Translations under genes and position numbers: made by a program
Notes under the pieces: generated by a model
Seen by the model: only the letters and a program-made list of their open reading frames with translations
Told to the model about the DNA's origin: nothing
Database searches by the model: none
Source of the DNA: JBLHKE01 sp047619485
Lineage (GTDB): Bacteria; Verrucomicrobiota; Verrucomicrobiia; Verrucomicrobiales; DEV007
Reading direction: 5' to 3'
Assembly (NCBI GenBank): GCA_047619485.1
Contig: JBLHKE010000308.1
Span: 1 to 8,709, forward strand
DNA: 8,709 nt
Shown here: positions 1 through 6,838 of the stretch, piece by piece
Position numbering within the stretch: the first letter of the stretch is position 1
Layout: each line of letters opens with the position of its first letter

Positions 1-699
1 GACCTCCACCAACAGGTCAGTGAGCGTGGTGACTGGGGAGCCATAGGCCCCCCCGAGTGGTCGCTCCGAATCCCGGTAGACGTCTGGCAGTCGCATCGCC
101 CAAATGTTCGTCCCGTCGGCCAGATTCCAGGCATCGACACGCCCGCCGGGTCCCATCGAGGTGATGATCGACTGCCCACGATCGAGCGATGGGGAGGCGG
201 TTGCCCGCCCTTTCGCTGGGAGGGATTTGTAGGAGGACGTCCACTCCTCTTTGCCGTTTTTGATCGAAACCGTCGTCAGCGCGAACCGCCCGTCCTTCAC
301 CCCTGTCAAAATCGCCCAGCGGGTGTTGGCCACGATCGGCGCGTCCCCTTCTCCAGCCTGTGCGCGCCAGAGCACCTTCGGTTCGCGCTCAGCAATCACC
401 TCATCGGTGCTGCCATCGTGTGCGTAGCCGCGCTCGTTCGCCCATTCGTAAATGCCACGTTTTTTGCGCAACCAATCGGCGATGAATGCCTGATCATCTG
501 GCGAAAATCTGGAGATATCGAGAGAGTTGCGTTTGTCCCCTTCGACGATCGTTACCGCATCGACCGACGAATCGAGGATCTCCCCCACGATGACCCGGCC
601 TGAATCGAGGGTGAACGCGCGAGTTTCTGCCAAGATCGATGGCGGAGAAATCGCGGTGCACAGAGCACCTACGAGAAGCAGTGATTTTAGGAATTCCAT
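1..699 (-). CDS. Secreted SHD1-like / PQQ beta-propeller repeat protein, 5' part only
   Basis: This is the first 233 codons of a minus-strand gene that continues past the left edge. The ATG at 699-697 is the earliest possible ATG, because an in-frame TAA lies two codons upstream (705-703). Residues 1-24 form a signal peptide (MEFLKSLLLVGALCTA, likely cleaved after ILA), so the protein should be exported. Residues about 27-79 match the SHD1-like pattern frequent in Planctomycetes and Verrucomicrobia: a small beta-barrel (GRVIVGEILDSSVDAVTI) followed by the signature ISRFSPDDQAFIADWL. From about residue 107 there are PQQ-type propeller blades: KVLWRAQAGEGDAPIVAN, then NGKEEW, RVDAWNLADGTNIW and AYGSPV. 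These are the usual 'data, Gly-Lys/Thr, Trp' blade ends. Propellers of this kind often serve as scaffolds or, with PQQ, as dehydrogenases; nothing visible here shows cofactor binding. The substrate is unknown. It is transcribed away from the rest of the window and is probably a separate unit. Confidence 0.88.
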   Translation of the reverse strand, partial: MEFLKSLLLVGALCTAISPPSILAETRAFTLDSGRVIVGEILDSSVDAVTIVEGDKRNSLDISRFSPDDQAFIADWLRKKRGIYEWANERGYAHDGSTDEVIAEREPKVLWRAQAGEGDAPIVANTRWAILTGVKDGRFALTTVSIKNGKEEWTSSYKSLPAKGRATASPSLDRGQSIITSMGPGGRVDAWNLADGTNIWAMRLPDVYRDSERPLGGAYGSPVTTLTDLLVEV

Positions 700-868
700 G
701 GCTTAGAAGCCTAGCGCGAATTTGCTCAAGCAACAACCACCCGCTCGGCGCCGAAAATCGGATAGGAAACTCGCTTGACCGAATAAAACTTGATAGTTAA
801 GTCGTCGTCGGGAGGGTTGGATCAACAGCCTTCTTAAACCAGAAATTTCCGAGACTAAATCTTACAAT
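700..868. promoter_or_regulatory. Divergent intergenic region
   Basis: These 169 bp separate two divergent start codons, so promoters for both genes are expected here. On the plus strand TTGACC (775-780) is a possible -35 element, but the hexamer 16 nt downstream (TTAAGT, 797-802) is a poor -10. The 30 bp before the plus-strand ATG at 869 are AT-rich and have no Shine-Dalgarno sequence. A short inverted repeat, TTGCT-CA-AGCAA (722-733), lies about 23 bp upstream of the minus-strand start and could be an operator half-site pair, though it may be chance. No specific promoter can be named with confidence. Confidence 0.4.
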
Positions 869-1615
869 ATGAGCTCAGCATTTAAACAGGGCGGGTACCA
901 ATTCGCGATCGACGACGGCTACCATGACGACCTGTCTGACCATTCCTACGAATTGAAGGCTTTCACGGGAGTCAGCCCGAAAACGGCGCCAGCCCTAAAG
1001 CCGCTCCTCAAGGCGAAGCACGAGGCCGTCTGGGTACTCGGACGCTTGATGTCGCTTTATGGGATTGAACCGACCGACGAAGCCGAGCGCGGCGACGAGG
1101 CGATGATGGAATGTAGCTTGCTCGCCTGGCCGGATGGCGAGTCGGCCGATTCTGGATTCCCGTTTTTTGTCAGCGACGACCGTGGCCGCACGAGCATCTT
1201 CTTCGGCAAGGACACGTCGAAGAAAGTCTCAAAGAAAATCGCTCAAGCTTTCGTCCAACTGCTACTTGCTGACGGAGATGAGATCGAGGACTTCTCGCAA
1301 ACGATCGGTGGAGACAGTTCCAGCGCGCTGCGCTTTGGAATCCGTAGTGCCGCGCCGTTCTGCGTCGACGCGACAGAGGACATCGAAGAGGACTTCGGTC
1401 CCGAGGGAGATGCGTTCGCGGGCGGGGGAGGCGGAGGCGGAGGCAAACGTAATGGAGACGACGACCTCTTCGGCCTAGCGGATGATGACGATGCGATCGA
1501 TGACGACGACGACGATGATCTGTTCGGCGGTGATGACGACGACGATGACGACGACGACGAAGAGGATGATCGCGGCCGGCTCGATTTTGGCGATGACGAT
1601 GATCGCTGGGAGTAG
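869..1615 (+). CDS. Unrecognised protein with Gly run and Asp-rich C-terminal tail
   Basis: This 248-residue protein belongs to no family I recognise. Residues 1-170 look like a compact cytoplasmic domain: there is no signal peptide or membrane segment, and there is a predicted helix (KPLLKAKHEAVWVLGRLMSLYG, about 45-65), a central mixed alpha/beta stretch with FPFFVSDDRGRTSIFFG (about 97-113) and a helix at 118-135. It then turns sharply low-complexity: a run of eight glycines (185-192), then an acidic tail (197-248) with 30 aspartates in 52 residues. The tail contains two DDDLFG motifs (about 197-202 and 215-220) and ends in DDRWE. Such tails may bind Ca2+ or Mg2+, mimic nucleic acid, or contact a basic partner; none of these is shown here. 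ATG 869 is the first ATG in the frame. The gene ends 85 nt before the next start and may or may not be transcribed with the downstream operon. Confidence 0.85.
   Translation: MSSAFKQGGYQFAIDDGYHDDLSDHSYELKAFTGVSPKTAPALKPLLKAKHEAVWVLGRLMSLYGIEPTDEAERGDEAMMECSLLAWPDGESADSGFPFFVSDDRGRTSIFFGKDTSKKVSKKIAQAFVQLLLADGDEIEDFSQTIGGDSSSALRFGIRSAAPFCVDATEDIEEDFGPEGDAFAGGGGGGGGKRNGDDDLFGLADDDDAIDDDDDDDLFGGDDDDDDDDDEEDDRGRLDFGDDDDRWE
1420..1444 (+). repeat. G-rich tract with GGAGGC repeats
   Basis: Inside the Asp-tail gene the coding strand reads GGGCGGGGGAGGC and then GGAGGC twice. It encodes the Gly run. Many closely spaced GG, GGG and GGGGG tracts separated by one base make a two- or three-layer G-quadruplex plausible in the DNA coding strand and in the mRNA. 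The repeat unit is 6 bp, so slippage would keep the reading frame and change only the length of the Gly linker. Confidence 0.6.
1499..1570 (+). repeat. GAY (GAC/GAT) trinucleotide microsatellite coding for poly-Asp
   Basis: This is the densest part of the acidic tail: seven Asp codons in a row (1499-1519), a short CTGTTCGGCGGT break, then nine Asp codons (1532-1558) followed by Glu, Glu, Asp, Asp. GAC and GAT alternate, so the tract is not a perfect DNA repeat. This suggests that the acidic peptide itself is selected, or that the repeat is old. Replication slippage in units of 3 would alter tail length without a frameshift. Confidence 0.75.
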
Positions 1616-1654
1616 TTTGTCGGGACGAGCGACTGACGAATTGTTACGTATTTC

Positions 1655-1685
1655 TTGACAGAACGAACGTTTACCCGCGTTGTAT
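1655..1685 (+). promoter_or_regulatory. Possible promoter with consensus -35 box
   Basis: A perfect TTGACA hexamer lies at 1655-1660 in the 85-nt gap before the operon's first gene. The -10 element is poor: CGTTGT at 17 nt spacing, or TTGTAT (1680-1685) at 19 nt. If functional, transcription would begin only a few nucleotides before the ATG at 1701. The -35 box is clear in the sequence; the promoter assignment is weak inference. Confidence 0.3.
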
Positions 1686-1700
1686 GTCCTAGTTAGAGGC

Positions 1701-3032
1701 ATGCCAGATCAGAGAACGTTAGCTTTCACCCCGAGCCAAGGAGGCGCCGACTGGTTACGTCGGGCGGATGCCTTGGCGCGGAGAGTCAATTTTGGATGGT
1801 GGTTCGATCAACTGGCACTGGCACTGCCGATCGCCGCAGTTCTTTCGATGGCTGGGGTGTTGTACCTGCGGACGCTCGATTTGGCTGCTGTCTGGGTCTG
1901 GGCGATGGCGATCGCTCCGGTGTTGGTCGCGGCAGGGTTTTCGTTTTGGCGCGCGCGCACCCGCTTCATCGGCCGGCGGCAAGCACTGGTACGATTGGAC
2001 TCAAGTCTGGGGCTAGACTCCGCCTTGAGCTCTGCCTCCCAAGGCGTCGGGAACTGGCCTGCGATGGAACCGGCTGCACGACTGGTGCTGCGTTGGCGCT
2101 GGGAGCGGAGCTTTCTCCCGCCGCTAGTGTCGCTGGTTTTGGTGGCCGTCGCTGCCCTCTGGCCGCTACCGACCGCCCTGTTGGCGAGCCATTCCCCTGC
2201 CCCTAAACCGCGCAACGTCGAAGCGTTGGAAAAGATCCTCGAGCAGCTCAAAGAAGAACCTCTAGTCGAACAGGAGGACGTGGCGACGCTCGATCGCGAA
2301 CTGGGCAAGCTGGGGAAAGACACTGAGTCGCTCTACAACCCGAGTACCCTCGAGGCGGCCGACCATTTGGCGAAGCGCACCTCAGAGGCTCTGTCGAACC
2401 TCGCCAAAGCGAGTGCCTCGGCCAGTCGCGCCTTGCAGGGAGCCCTTGATCCTAACAAAAGCGCCAAAGATCGCGCAGCGCAGGCGGAGCAGATGGAGGA
2501 GGCGATCAAGAAGATGGCAAACGGTGCACTCAAGGCCGACCCGCAGTTGCGCGAGGCGCTCAAGGATGCTGCGGCGAACGCGATGCAAGAACTGGATCCA
2601 GAGGCGGCGCAGCAACTGCAGGACATGTTGGAGCAGAACCAGCAGCAGTTCGAGGAGATGCTCAACGAGCTAGCCCCGGATCTGATGCCCGGTATGGGCG
2701 ACGGCCAGGAACCAGGAGATCCCGGGGAAAACCAGCAGCCAGGAGACGGCGGAGCCGAACATGGTGAAGCGCCACCGTCACCATTGCGCTTCCACGGGGC
2801 GGATCGCGGTGTCGAGGGAGCTAAGCTCGAACCGTTGGCACCGAACGATGGCACCGCATCAAGCCCTGGCGAACTGCTCGAACTGCGTGCGGTTAAGCCG
2901 CCCGATCCAGACGGCCCAACCAGCGTCGAATCGGCCGGCGAGCCGAGCACTGAAGCTGGTGGCGGTGCGCGCCTCTGGCAGGAGAATCTTGATCCCGACG
3001 AACAGAGATTTCTCGGGGAATTTTATCGCTAA
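1701..3032 (+). CDS. Coiled-coil inner-membrane protein of the MoxR cluster
   Basis: A 443-residue protein in three parts. The N-terminus has predicted membrane helices at about 38-56, 61-83 and 138-162. Between the second and third is the segment ALVRLDSSLGLDSALSSA, which resembles the loop of DUF4175-like membrane proteins. Residues about 171-325 are long charged helices rich in Ala, Glu, Gln and Lys (for example QQLQDMLEQNQQQFEEMLNE) and probably form coiled coils. Residues 328-425 are Pro/Gly/Glu-rich and look disordered. The last residues, LDPDEQRFLGEFYR, form a short predicted helix. I place the start at ATG 1701 (MPDQRTLAF); a TTG at 1680 would add seven residues, and AGAGG at 1695-1699 is too close to serve as a normal ribosome site. 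It is the first gene of the cluster, 32 nt before the MoxR gene. The role may be a membrane-anchored partner or substrate of MoxR; this is inferred from position only. Confidence 0.82.
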   Translation: MPDQRTLAFTPSQGGADWLRRADALARRVNFGWWFDQLALALPIAAVLSMAGVLYLRTLDLAAVWVWAMAIAPVLVAAGFSFWRARTRFIGRRQALVRLDSSLGLDSALSSASQGVGNWPAMEPAARLVLRWRWERSFLPPLVSLVLVAVAALWPLPTALLASHSPAPKPRNVEALEKILEQLKEEPLVEQEDVATLDRELGKLGKDTESLYNPSTLEAADHLAKRTSEALSNLAKASASASRALQGALDPNKSAKDRAAQAEQMEEAIKKMANGALKADPQLREALKDAAANAMQELDPEAAQQLQDMLEQNQQQFEEMLNELAPDLMPGMGDGQEPGDPGENQQPGDGGAEHGEAPPSPLRFHGADRGVEGAKLEPLAPNDGTASSPGELLELRAVKPPDPDGPTSVESAGEPSTEAGGGARLWQENLDPDEQRFLGEFYR

Positions 3033-3064
3033 TCTACATCTGTTCCACGTCTAACTATTCCAAT

Positions 3065-4078
3065 ATGAGTCACGAGCCCCCCACCGATTCGGAAGCCACC
3101 GAGGCAGCCAAGCACCTCAAATCCCTGCGCGAAACGTTGCAGCAGGTGCTATTCGGACAAGATGAACTGATCGATCTGGTGATCACCGGCATGTTGGCAA
3201 ACGGTCACCTGCTACTCGAAGGACTTCCTGGCTTGGGGAAGACCGAACTAGTCAAAGGCTTGGCCTCAGCGCTCGGCCTGCACCATCGGCGGGTGCAATT
3301 CACGCCCGACCTGCTCCCTGGTGACATCACCGGTACTCCACTGCTCGAACACGTCGACGGCAGCCCGACCTACCGCTTTCAGAAGGGGCCTGTGTTTACC
3401 CAATTATTACTGGCAGACGAAATCAACCGGGCTTCCCCGAAGACGCAGTCGGCTCTACTCGAAGCACTCCAGGAACGCCACGTGACAGTGCTCGGGGAGA
3501 CCCACCCGTTGCCGAAACCGTTCTTTGTACTCGCGACGCAGAACCCGATCGAGTTGGAGGGGACCTACCCACTCCCTGAGGCGCAGTTGGATCGATTCCT
3601 CTTCAAGCTCGAGGTACTGCGCACCGATGCCGCAACGCTTGAGAAAATCGTAATGAAGCGTGACGCCGGTGTCCCACCTGAGATCTCGCAGGTCTTTCCT
3701 GAGGAAACCCTCAACAGCTTGCTCGCACTCACGCGCCGCATCCACCTGCCGGACGTGGTGGCAAATTTCATTGCGCGCTTGGTGGATTCGACGCACCCGG
3801 GTGTTAGCAAGGCGAGCTCCAAGCACGTGCGCTATGGTGCCAGTCCTCGGGCGGCGCTCGGCCTCGCCTCAGGCTGCCGCGCCCGCGCCTTGCTCAGCGG
3901 TCGCATCCACGCGAGCTTCGAGGATGTTCGAGCGCTCGCCCTGCCGGTGTTGCAGCACCGCATTCACCTCGACTACTCGGCGCGTGTCGAGGGTCTGACC
4001 ACCCGACAGCTCGTGACGCAGTTGCTCGAGGAAGTGACCGATCACGCCGATGCGACACCCGCTTCACTCACCGCTTAA
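3065..4078 (+). CDS. MoxR-family AAA+ ATPase
   Basis: A 337-residue cytoplasmic AAA+ ATPase of the MoxR family, full length for that family (typically 300-340). Visible motifs are the N-terminal VLFGQDELID helix, Walker A GLPGLGKT (53-60), Walker B LLLADEINRA (114-123), sensor 1 ATQNP (157-161), EGTYPLPEAQLDRF with the arginine-finger region (165-178), and sensor 2 GASPRA (258-263) leading into the lid domain, which carries QHRI (297-300). All catalytic residues are present, so it should hydrolyse ATP. Members of this family act as chaperones that help mature or activate partners, often with VWA or DUF58 proteins, and usually as hexamers. The DUF58 gene six positions into this same operon fits that partnership. 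The start is ATG 3065, preceded by CCAAT with no Shine-Dalgarno sequence; the stop overlaps only the optional upstream start of the next gene. Confidence 0.96.
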   Translation: MSHEPPTDSEATEAAKHLKSLRETLQQVLFGQDELIDLVITGMLANGHLLLEGLPGLGKTELVKGLASALGLHHRRVQFTPDLLPGDITGTPLLEHVDGSPTYRFQKGPVFTQLLLADEINRASPKTQSALLEALQERHVTVLGETHPLPKPFFVLATQNPIELEGTYPLPEAQLDRFLFKLEVLRTDAATLEKIVMKRDAGVPPEISQVFPEETLNSLLALTRRIHLPDVVANFIARLVDSTHPGVSKASSKHVRYGASPRAALGLASGCRARALLSGRIHASFEDVRALALPVLQHRIHLDYSARVEGLTTRQLVTQLLEEVTDHADATPASLTA

Positions 4079-4088
4079 GCCTGCTTCT

Positions 4089-5825
4089 ATGTCGCGCCTG
4101 ATCACAATCTCCCTCGCCTGTTTGGCCATCTTTACGGCTGACGCACTCGCCAATGCAAAGGGCACCGCCGGGGCGACGCGGTGGGAGGTGACGTCGCCGT
4201 TCAGCTCGATCCCACCCGCTGGTTTCGTGCCGGTGACTTTGACCGCTATCAATGGCGGCAGCAAACCCACCACCGGAAAATACCGGTTCAATTCAAGCAT
4301 TGGCTACAGCAACGGAAATAATGCGACCGTCGCCTCCGGCACGCTGCAACTACCGCCCAATAAAGCGGTCACCGTCACCCACTGGATCTGGCGCGGCGCG
4401 ACCTACCAAGATGCCTACGGACAGAATTTTCTCCGCTTCAATATCGAAACGTCTGCCGGTGACTCGTCGGACACACTGGACAGCGGCACTAGGGAGGATG
4501 GCAGGGTTGCGATGAGCCGACGCCTGGCAGCTTCTAGTGGCAACCTTGGAAGCGCGGAGGAACGTGTGGTGACATTTGATCCGAAGAGTCTGCCGGCCGA
4601 TTGGCGGGTATTTTCCAGCCTGAAAGCGGTCTTCATGCACAGCTCAGACTGGGACGAACTCTCCCCGGGCGTGCGCGACGCGATGCGCACATGGATCGGA
4701 TTTGGTGGCTCTGTTCGGATCGCTGACACCGACCCGGCGATCGCCAATGCTACCGCCGAGCAACTCGCTCCTTCGGACAGTGTGCTCGGCATGTTCGCGC
4801 CCAAGTTGGCGGTCGCGGGGATCCAGCAAAATCTCGTCTCAGGGCAGGTCGACCAGTTGCTAGCGGGGGCCGATCTTGTGCTGGCAATCGGTGCCCCCAG
4901 CGAGGACACGAGGCGAGACAATTCCTACAACCGGTACAACGACTACGATGAGGAGAAGCGCCGCGACCAGTTCCCACTGCGCGACAAGTTTGGCTACCGG
5001 GATATCCCCTATTTCTTCGTCTGCATGCTGCTCATCGTGTTTGCAGTGCTCGTTGGTCCCGTCGCGCTGCGGCTCTGGGCCGGCCCGGGGAAACGCCATC
5101 GGCTATTCTTCACCACCCCGGTGCTATCACTCGGGGCGTCTGGATTAATGTTAGTGCTGATGCTATTCCAGGACGGGATCGGGATCGACGGCCGCCGCTT
5201 CGTCCTGCTCGATCTCGCCCCAGCCGGTAGCTCACAGCCGAACGCGATCGTTTACCAGGAACAGTTTTCTCGTGCGGGCATGATCGGTAGCCGTGGTTTC
5301 GCCATCGACGAGGGGCTGTTCCCGATCGTCCCAGCCGCAGCCCTCGAAGAGGGGCTCACGGTCAGCGATGGGCGTGCGCGCGGTGACTGGTTCTCTAGCC
5401 GACGTGATCGGTCGCTGGTATTGGCTGGATCGGTGCCGGTCCGCTGGGGCGTGACCCACGAAGGAGCGACCGATAAGACCGTCACCCTGCGCCTCGAGAG
5501 CCCGCTGACCGATCTTGAGGAGGCCTGGTTCGTCGATGCCGATGGCTTGGTCTGGATGTTGGACAAGAGCAGACCCGGAGAGGACGGAAGACTCACCTTC
5601 ATTCCAGCTGGGCGCGACTACGACCTCTTCCTGAAACCGCTGTTCGCCAACTCTTCCCGTAATCTGCGCGACTTCGTGTTGAAACGCGCTCTGCAGAAGA
5701 ATCAGCGTAACCGGTTCTGGGCACTAGTCGAGGACGGCAGCGCCGCGGCCCAGCAGACCGATCCGAAAATCGACTGGCGCGAATCGAACCTGGTCATCAC
5801 CTCCAAACTTACCCCCAAGAGCTAG
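4089..5825 (+). CDS. Exported membrane-anchored protein with GATase-like region
   Basis: A 578-residue protein with a signal peptide (residues 1-21, ITISLACLAIFTADALA) and two adjacent membrane helices (about 308-332 and 340-361). Residues about 29-165 look like a beta-rich extracytoplasmic domain. Residues about 166-275 follow the pattern of class I glutamine-amidotransferase-like folds in GldG-like and similar membrane proteins: LPADWRVFSSLKAVFM, DELSPGVRDAMRTWIGFGGSVRI, then ADLVLAIGAP. I see no Cys-His-Glu catalytic set there, so enzyme activity is unlikely. A second beta-rich domain (about 367-515) follows the helices. Start choice: ATG 4089 gives a clean signal peptide; an ATG at 4050 would add 13 residues and overlap the MoxR gene by 29 nt. 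It ends 1 nt before the ABC ATPase gene, which suggests it is the periplasmic-side partner of the transporter. The exact function is unknown. Confidence 0.83.
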   Translation: MSRLITISLACLAIFTADALANAKGTAGATRWEVTSPFSSIPPAGFVPVTLTAINGGSKPTTGKYRFNSSIGYSNGNNATVASGTLQLPPNKAVTVTHWIWRGATYQDAYGQNFLRFNIETSAGDSSDTLDSGTREDGRVAMSRRLAASSGNLGSAEERVVTFDPKSLPADWRVFSSLKAVFMHSSDWDELSPGVRDAMRTWIGFGGSVRIADTDPAIANATAEQLAPSDSVLGMFAPKLAVAGIQQNLVSGQVDQLLAGADLVLAIGAPSEDTRRDNSYNRYNDYDEEKRRDQFPLRDKFGYRDIPYFFVCMLLIVFAVLVGPVALRLWAGPGKRHRLFFTTPVLSLGASGLMLVLMLFQDGIGIDGRRFVLLDLAPAGSSQPNAIVYQEQFSRAGMIGSRGFAIDEGLFPIVPAAALEEGLTVSDGRARGDWFSSRRDRSLVLAGSVPVRWGVTHEGATDKTVTLRLESPLTDLEEAWFVDADGLVWMLDKSRPGEDGRLTFIPAGRDYDLFLKPLFANSSRNLRDFVLKRALQKNQRNRFWALVEDGSAAAQQTDPKIDWRESNLVITSKLTPKS

Positions 5826-5826
5826 C

Positions 5827-6837
5827 ATGACCGAATCCGCAAGCGCATCCGAATCCGTCGCCACCATGGAACCCGAGCCTGAACCAAAACGGGCGATCGT
5901 CGTGAGGAACCTCACCAGGAATTTCGGTTCTCTACGGGCGGTCGACGGCTTGAGCTTCGAGGCCAACGAGGGTGAAGTCGTCGGCTTCATCGGAGCCAAC
6001 GGCGCTGGCAAAACGACGACGATGCGGATCCTCGCCACGCTCGACATGCAGGACTCCGGCAGTGCAGAGATTGGTGGCTACGATGTTTGCGACGATCCCG
6101 CACAGGTGCGCAAGATCCTCGGCTGGGTGCCGGACGCATTCCACGCCTACGACAATCTCACCGTTGCCGAGTACGTCGACTTCTTCGCTCGGGCGCACGG
6201 TTACACCGGTGCGGAGCGTCGTGAGCGGGTCGGGGAGATCCTCAATTTCACCGGGCTCGAGAGCCTGTCAGACCGACTGGCCAATAAGATGTCGAAAGGC
6301 CAGACCCAGCGACTGTGCCTGTGCCGGGCGTTGCTCCACGACCCCAAAGTTCTCATTCTCGACGAACCCGCCGCAGGACTCGACCCCCAGGCGCGGGTCG
6401 AGTTGAAGCAGCTGATCAAGATCTTGTCAGAGGAGGGACGCACGCTGTTGATCAGCTCCCACATCCTCTCCGAGCTAGGTGAGATGTGCGACCGCCTAGT
6501 GTTCATCAACAATGGCAAGCTGCTCCACGACGGTGCCTCCGACGAGATGCTGCGCGGTGAGACCGGCAAGGTGCTGGTGGAGATCAAGGTCGTCCCTGGT
6601 TCGGGCGATCCATCCAGTGTGCTCGAACTCCAGCCTGGCGTGGAGATCGTCGAGACGTTCCGCAATGGCGTCAGGCTATCATTGGAGACCAACGAGCCAA
6701 AGGCCCATGCGAGGCTGCTGAAACAGATCATCGATCAGGGGGTGCAGGTGATCGGCTACCGTTCGATGGAGCGCAACCTGGAGGATGCATTCATCGAGAT
6801 GCTCGCCGACGCCAACGCCCCAGACCAGAATTCTTAA
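5827..6837 (+). CDS. ABC transporter ATP-binding protein
   Basis: A 336-residue nucleotide-binding subunit of an ABC-2-type system. Visible motifs are Walker A GANGAGKTT (56-64), signature MSKGQ (155-159, in place of LSGGQ), Walker B VLILDEP (175-181), D-loop GLDP (184-187) and H-loop SSH (210-212). At the Q-loop position the sequence is GWVPDAFHAYDNLTV, with Asp103 where Gln is usual; this 'PD' form is familiar in a subgroup of ABC-2 ATPases, so it is probably not a defect. The first 20 residues are a Ser/Glu/Pro-rich extension, and about 85 residues after the core domain end with the LEDAFIEML motif typical of this class. It should drive the permease encoded 1 nt downstream. ATG 5827 lies 1 nt after the preceding stop, so initiation is probably coupled to translation of the upstream gene. 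The family is certain; the transported or remodelled substrate is unknown. Confidence 0.96.
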   Translation: MTESASASESVATMEPEPEPKRAIVVRNLTRNFGSLRAVDGLSFEANEGEVVGFIGANGAGKTTTMRILATLDMQDSGSAEIGGYDVCDDPAQVRKILGWVPDAFHAYDNLTVAEYVDFFARAHGYTGAERRERVGEILNFTGLESLSDRLANKMSKGQTQRLCLCRALLHDPKVLILDEPAAGLDPQARVELKQLIKILSEEGRTLLISSHILSELGEMCDRLVFINNGKLLHDGASDEMLRGETGKVLVEIKVVPGSGDPSSVLELQPGVEIVETFRNGVRLSLETNEPKAHARLLKQIIDQGVQVIGYRSMERNLEDAFIEMLADANAPDQNS

Positions 6838-6838
6838 C

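Noticed and set aside
494..736. 80-codon minus-strand open frame
   Set aside because: It is out of frame with the signal-peptide/SHD1/PQQ reading starting at 699, which is clearly the real one.
863..868. TACAAT as a -10 box just before ATG 869
   Set aside because: It would place transcription start inside the coding region, and there is no matching -35 hexamer 16-18 nt upstream.
1619..1634. GTCG-ggacgag-CGAC inverted repeat as a terminator
   Set aside because: The stem is only 4 bp, the loop is large, and no T-run follows.
1796..2206. 136-codon plus-strand open frame
   Set aside because: It is an alternative frame within the membrane-protein gene, whose own frame shows clear membrane helices.
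2333..2950. 205-codon open frame on the minus strand
   Set aside because: It is fully antisense to the coiled-coil gene; its Ser/Ala/Cys-rich product is a composition artefact of GC-rich coding DNA.
4415..4921. 168-codon minus-strand open frame
   Set aside because: It is antisense to the well-supported exported membrane protein, and the product has no recognisable motif.
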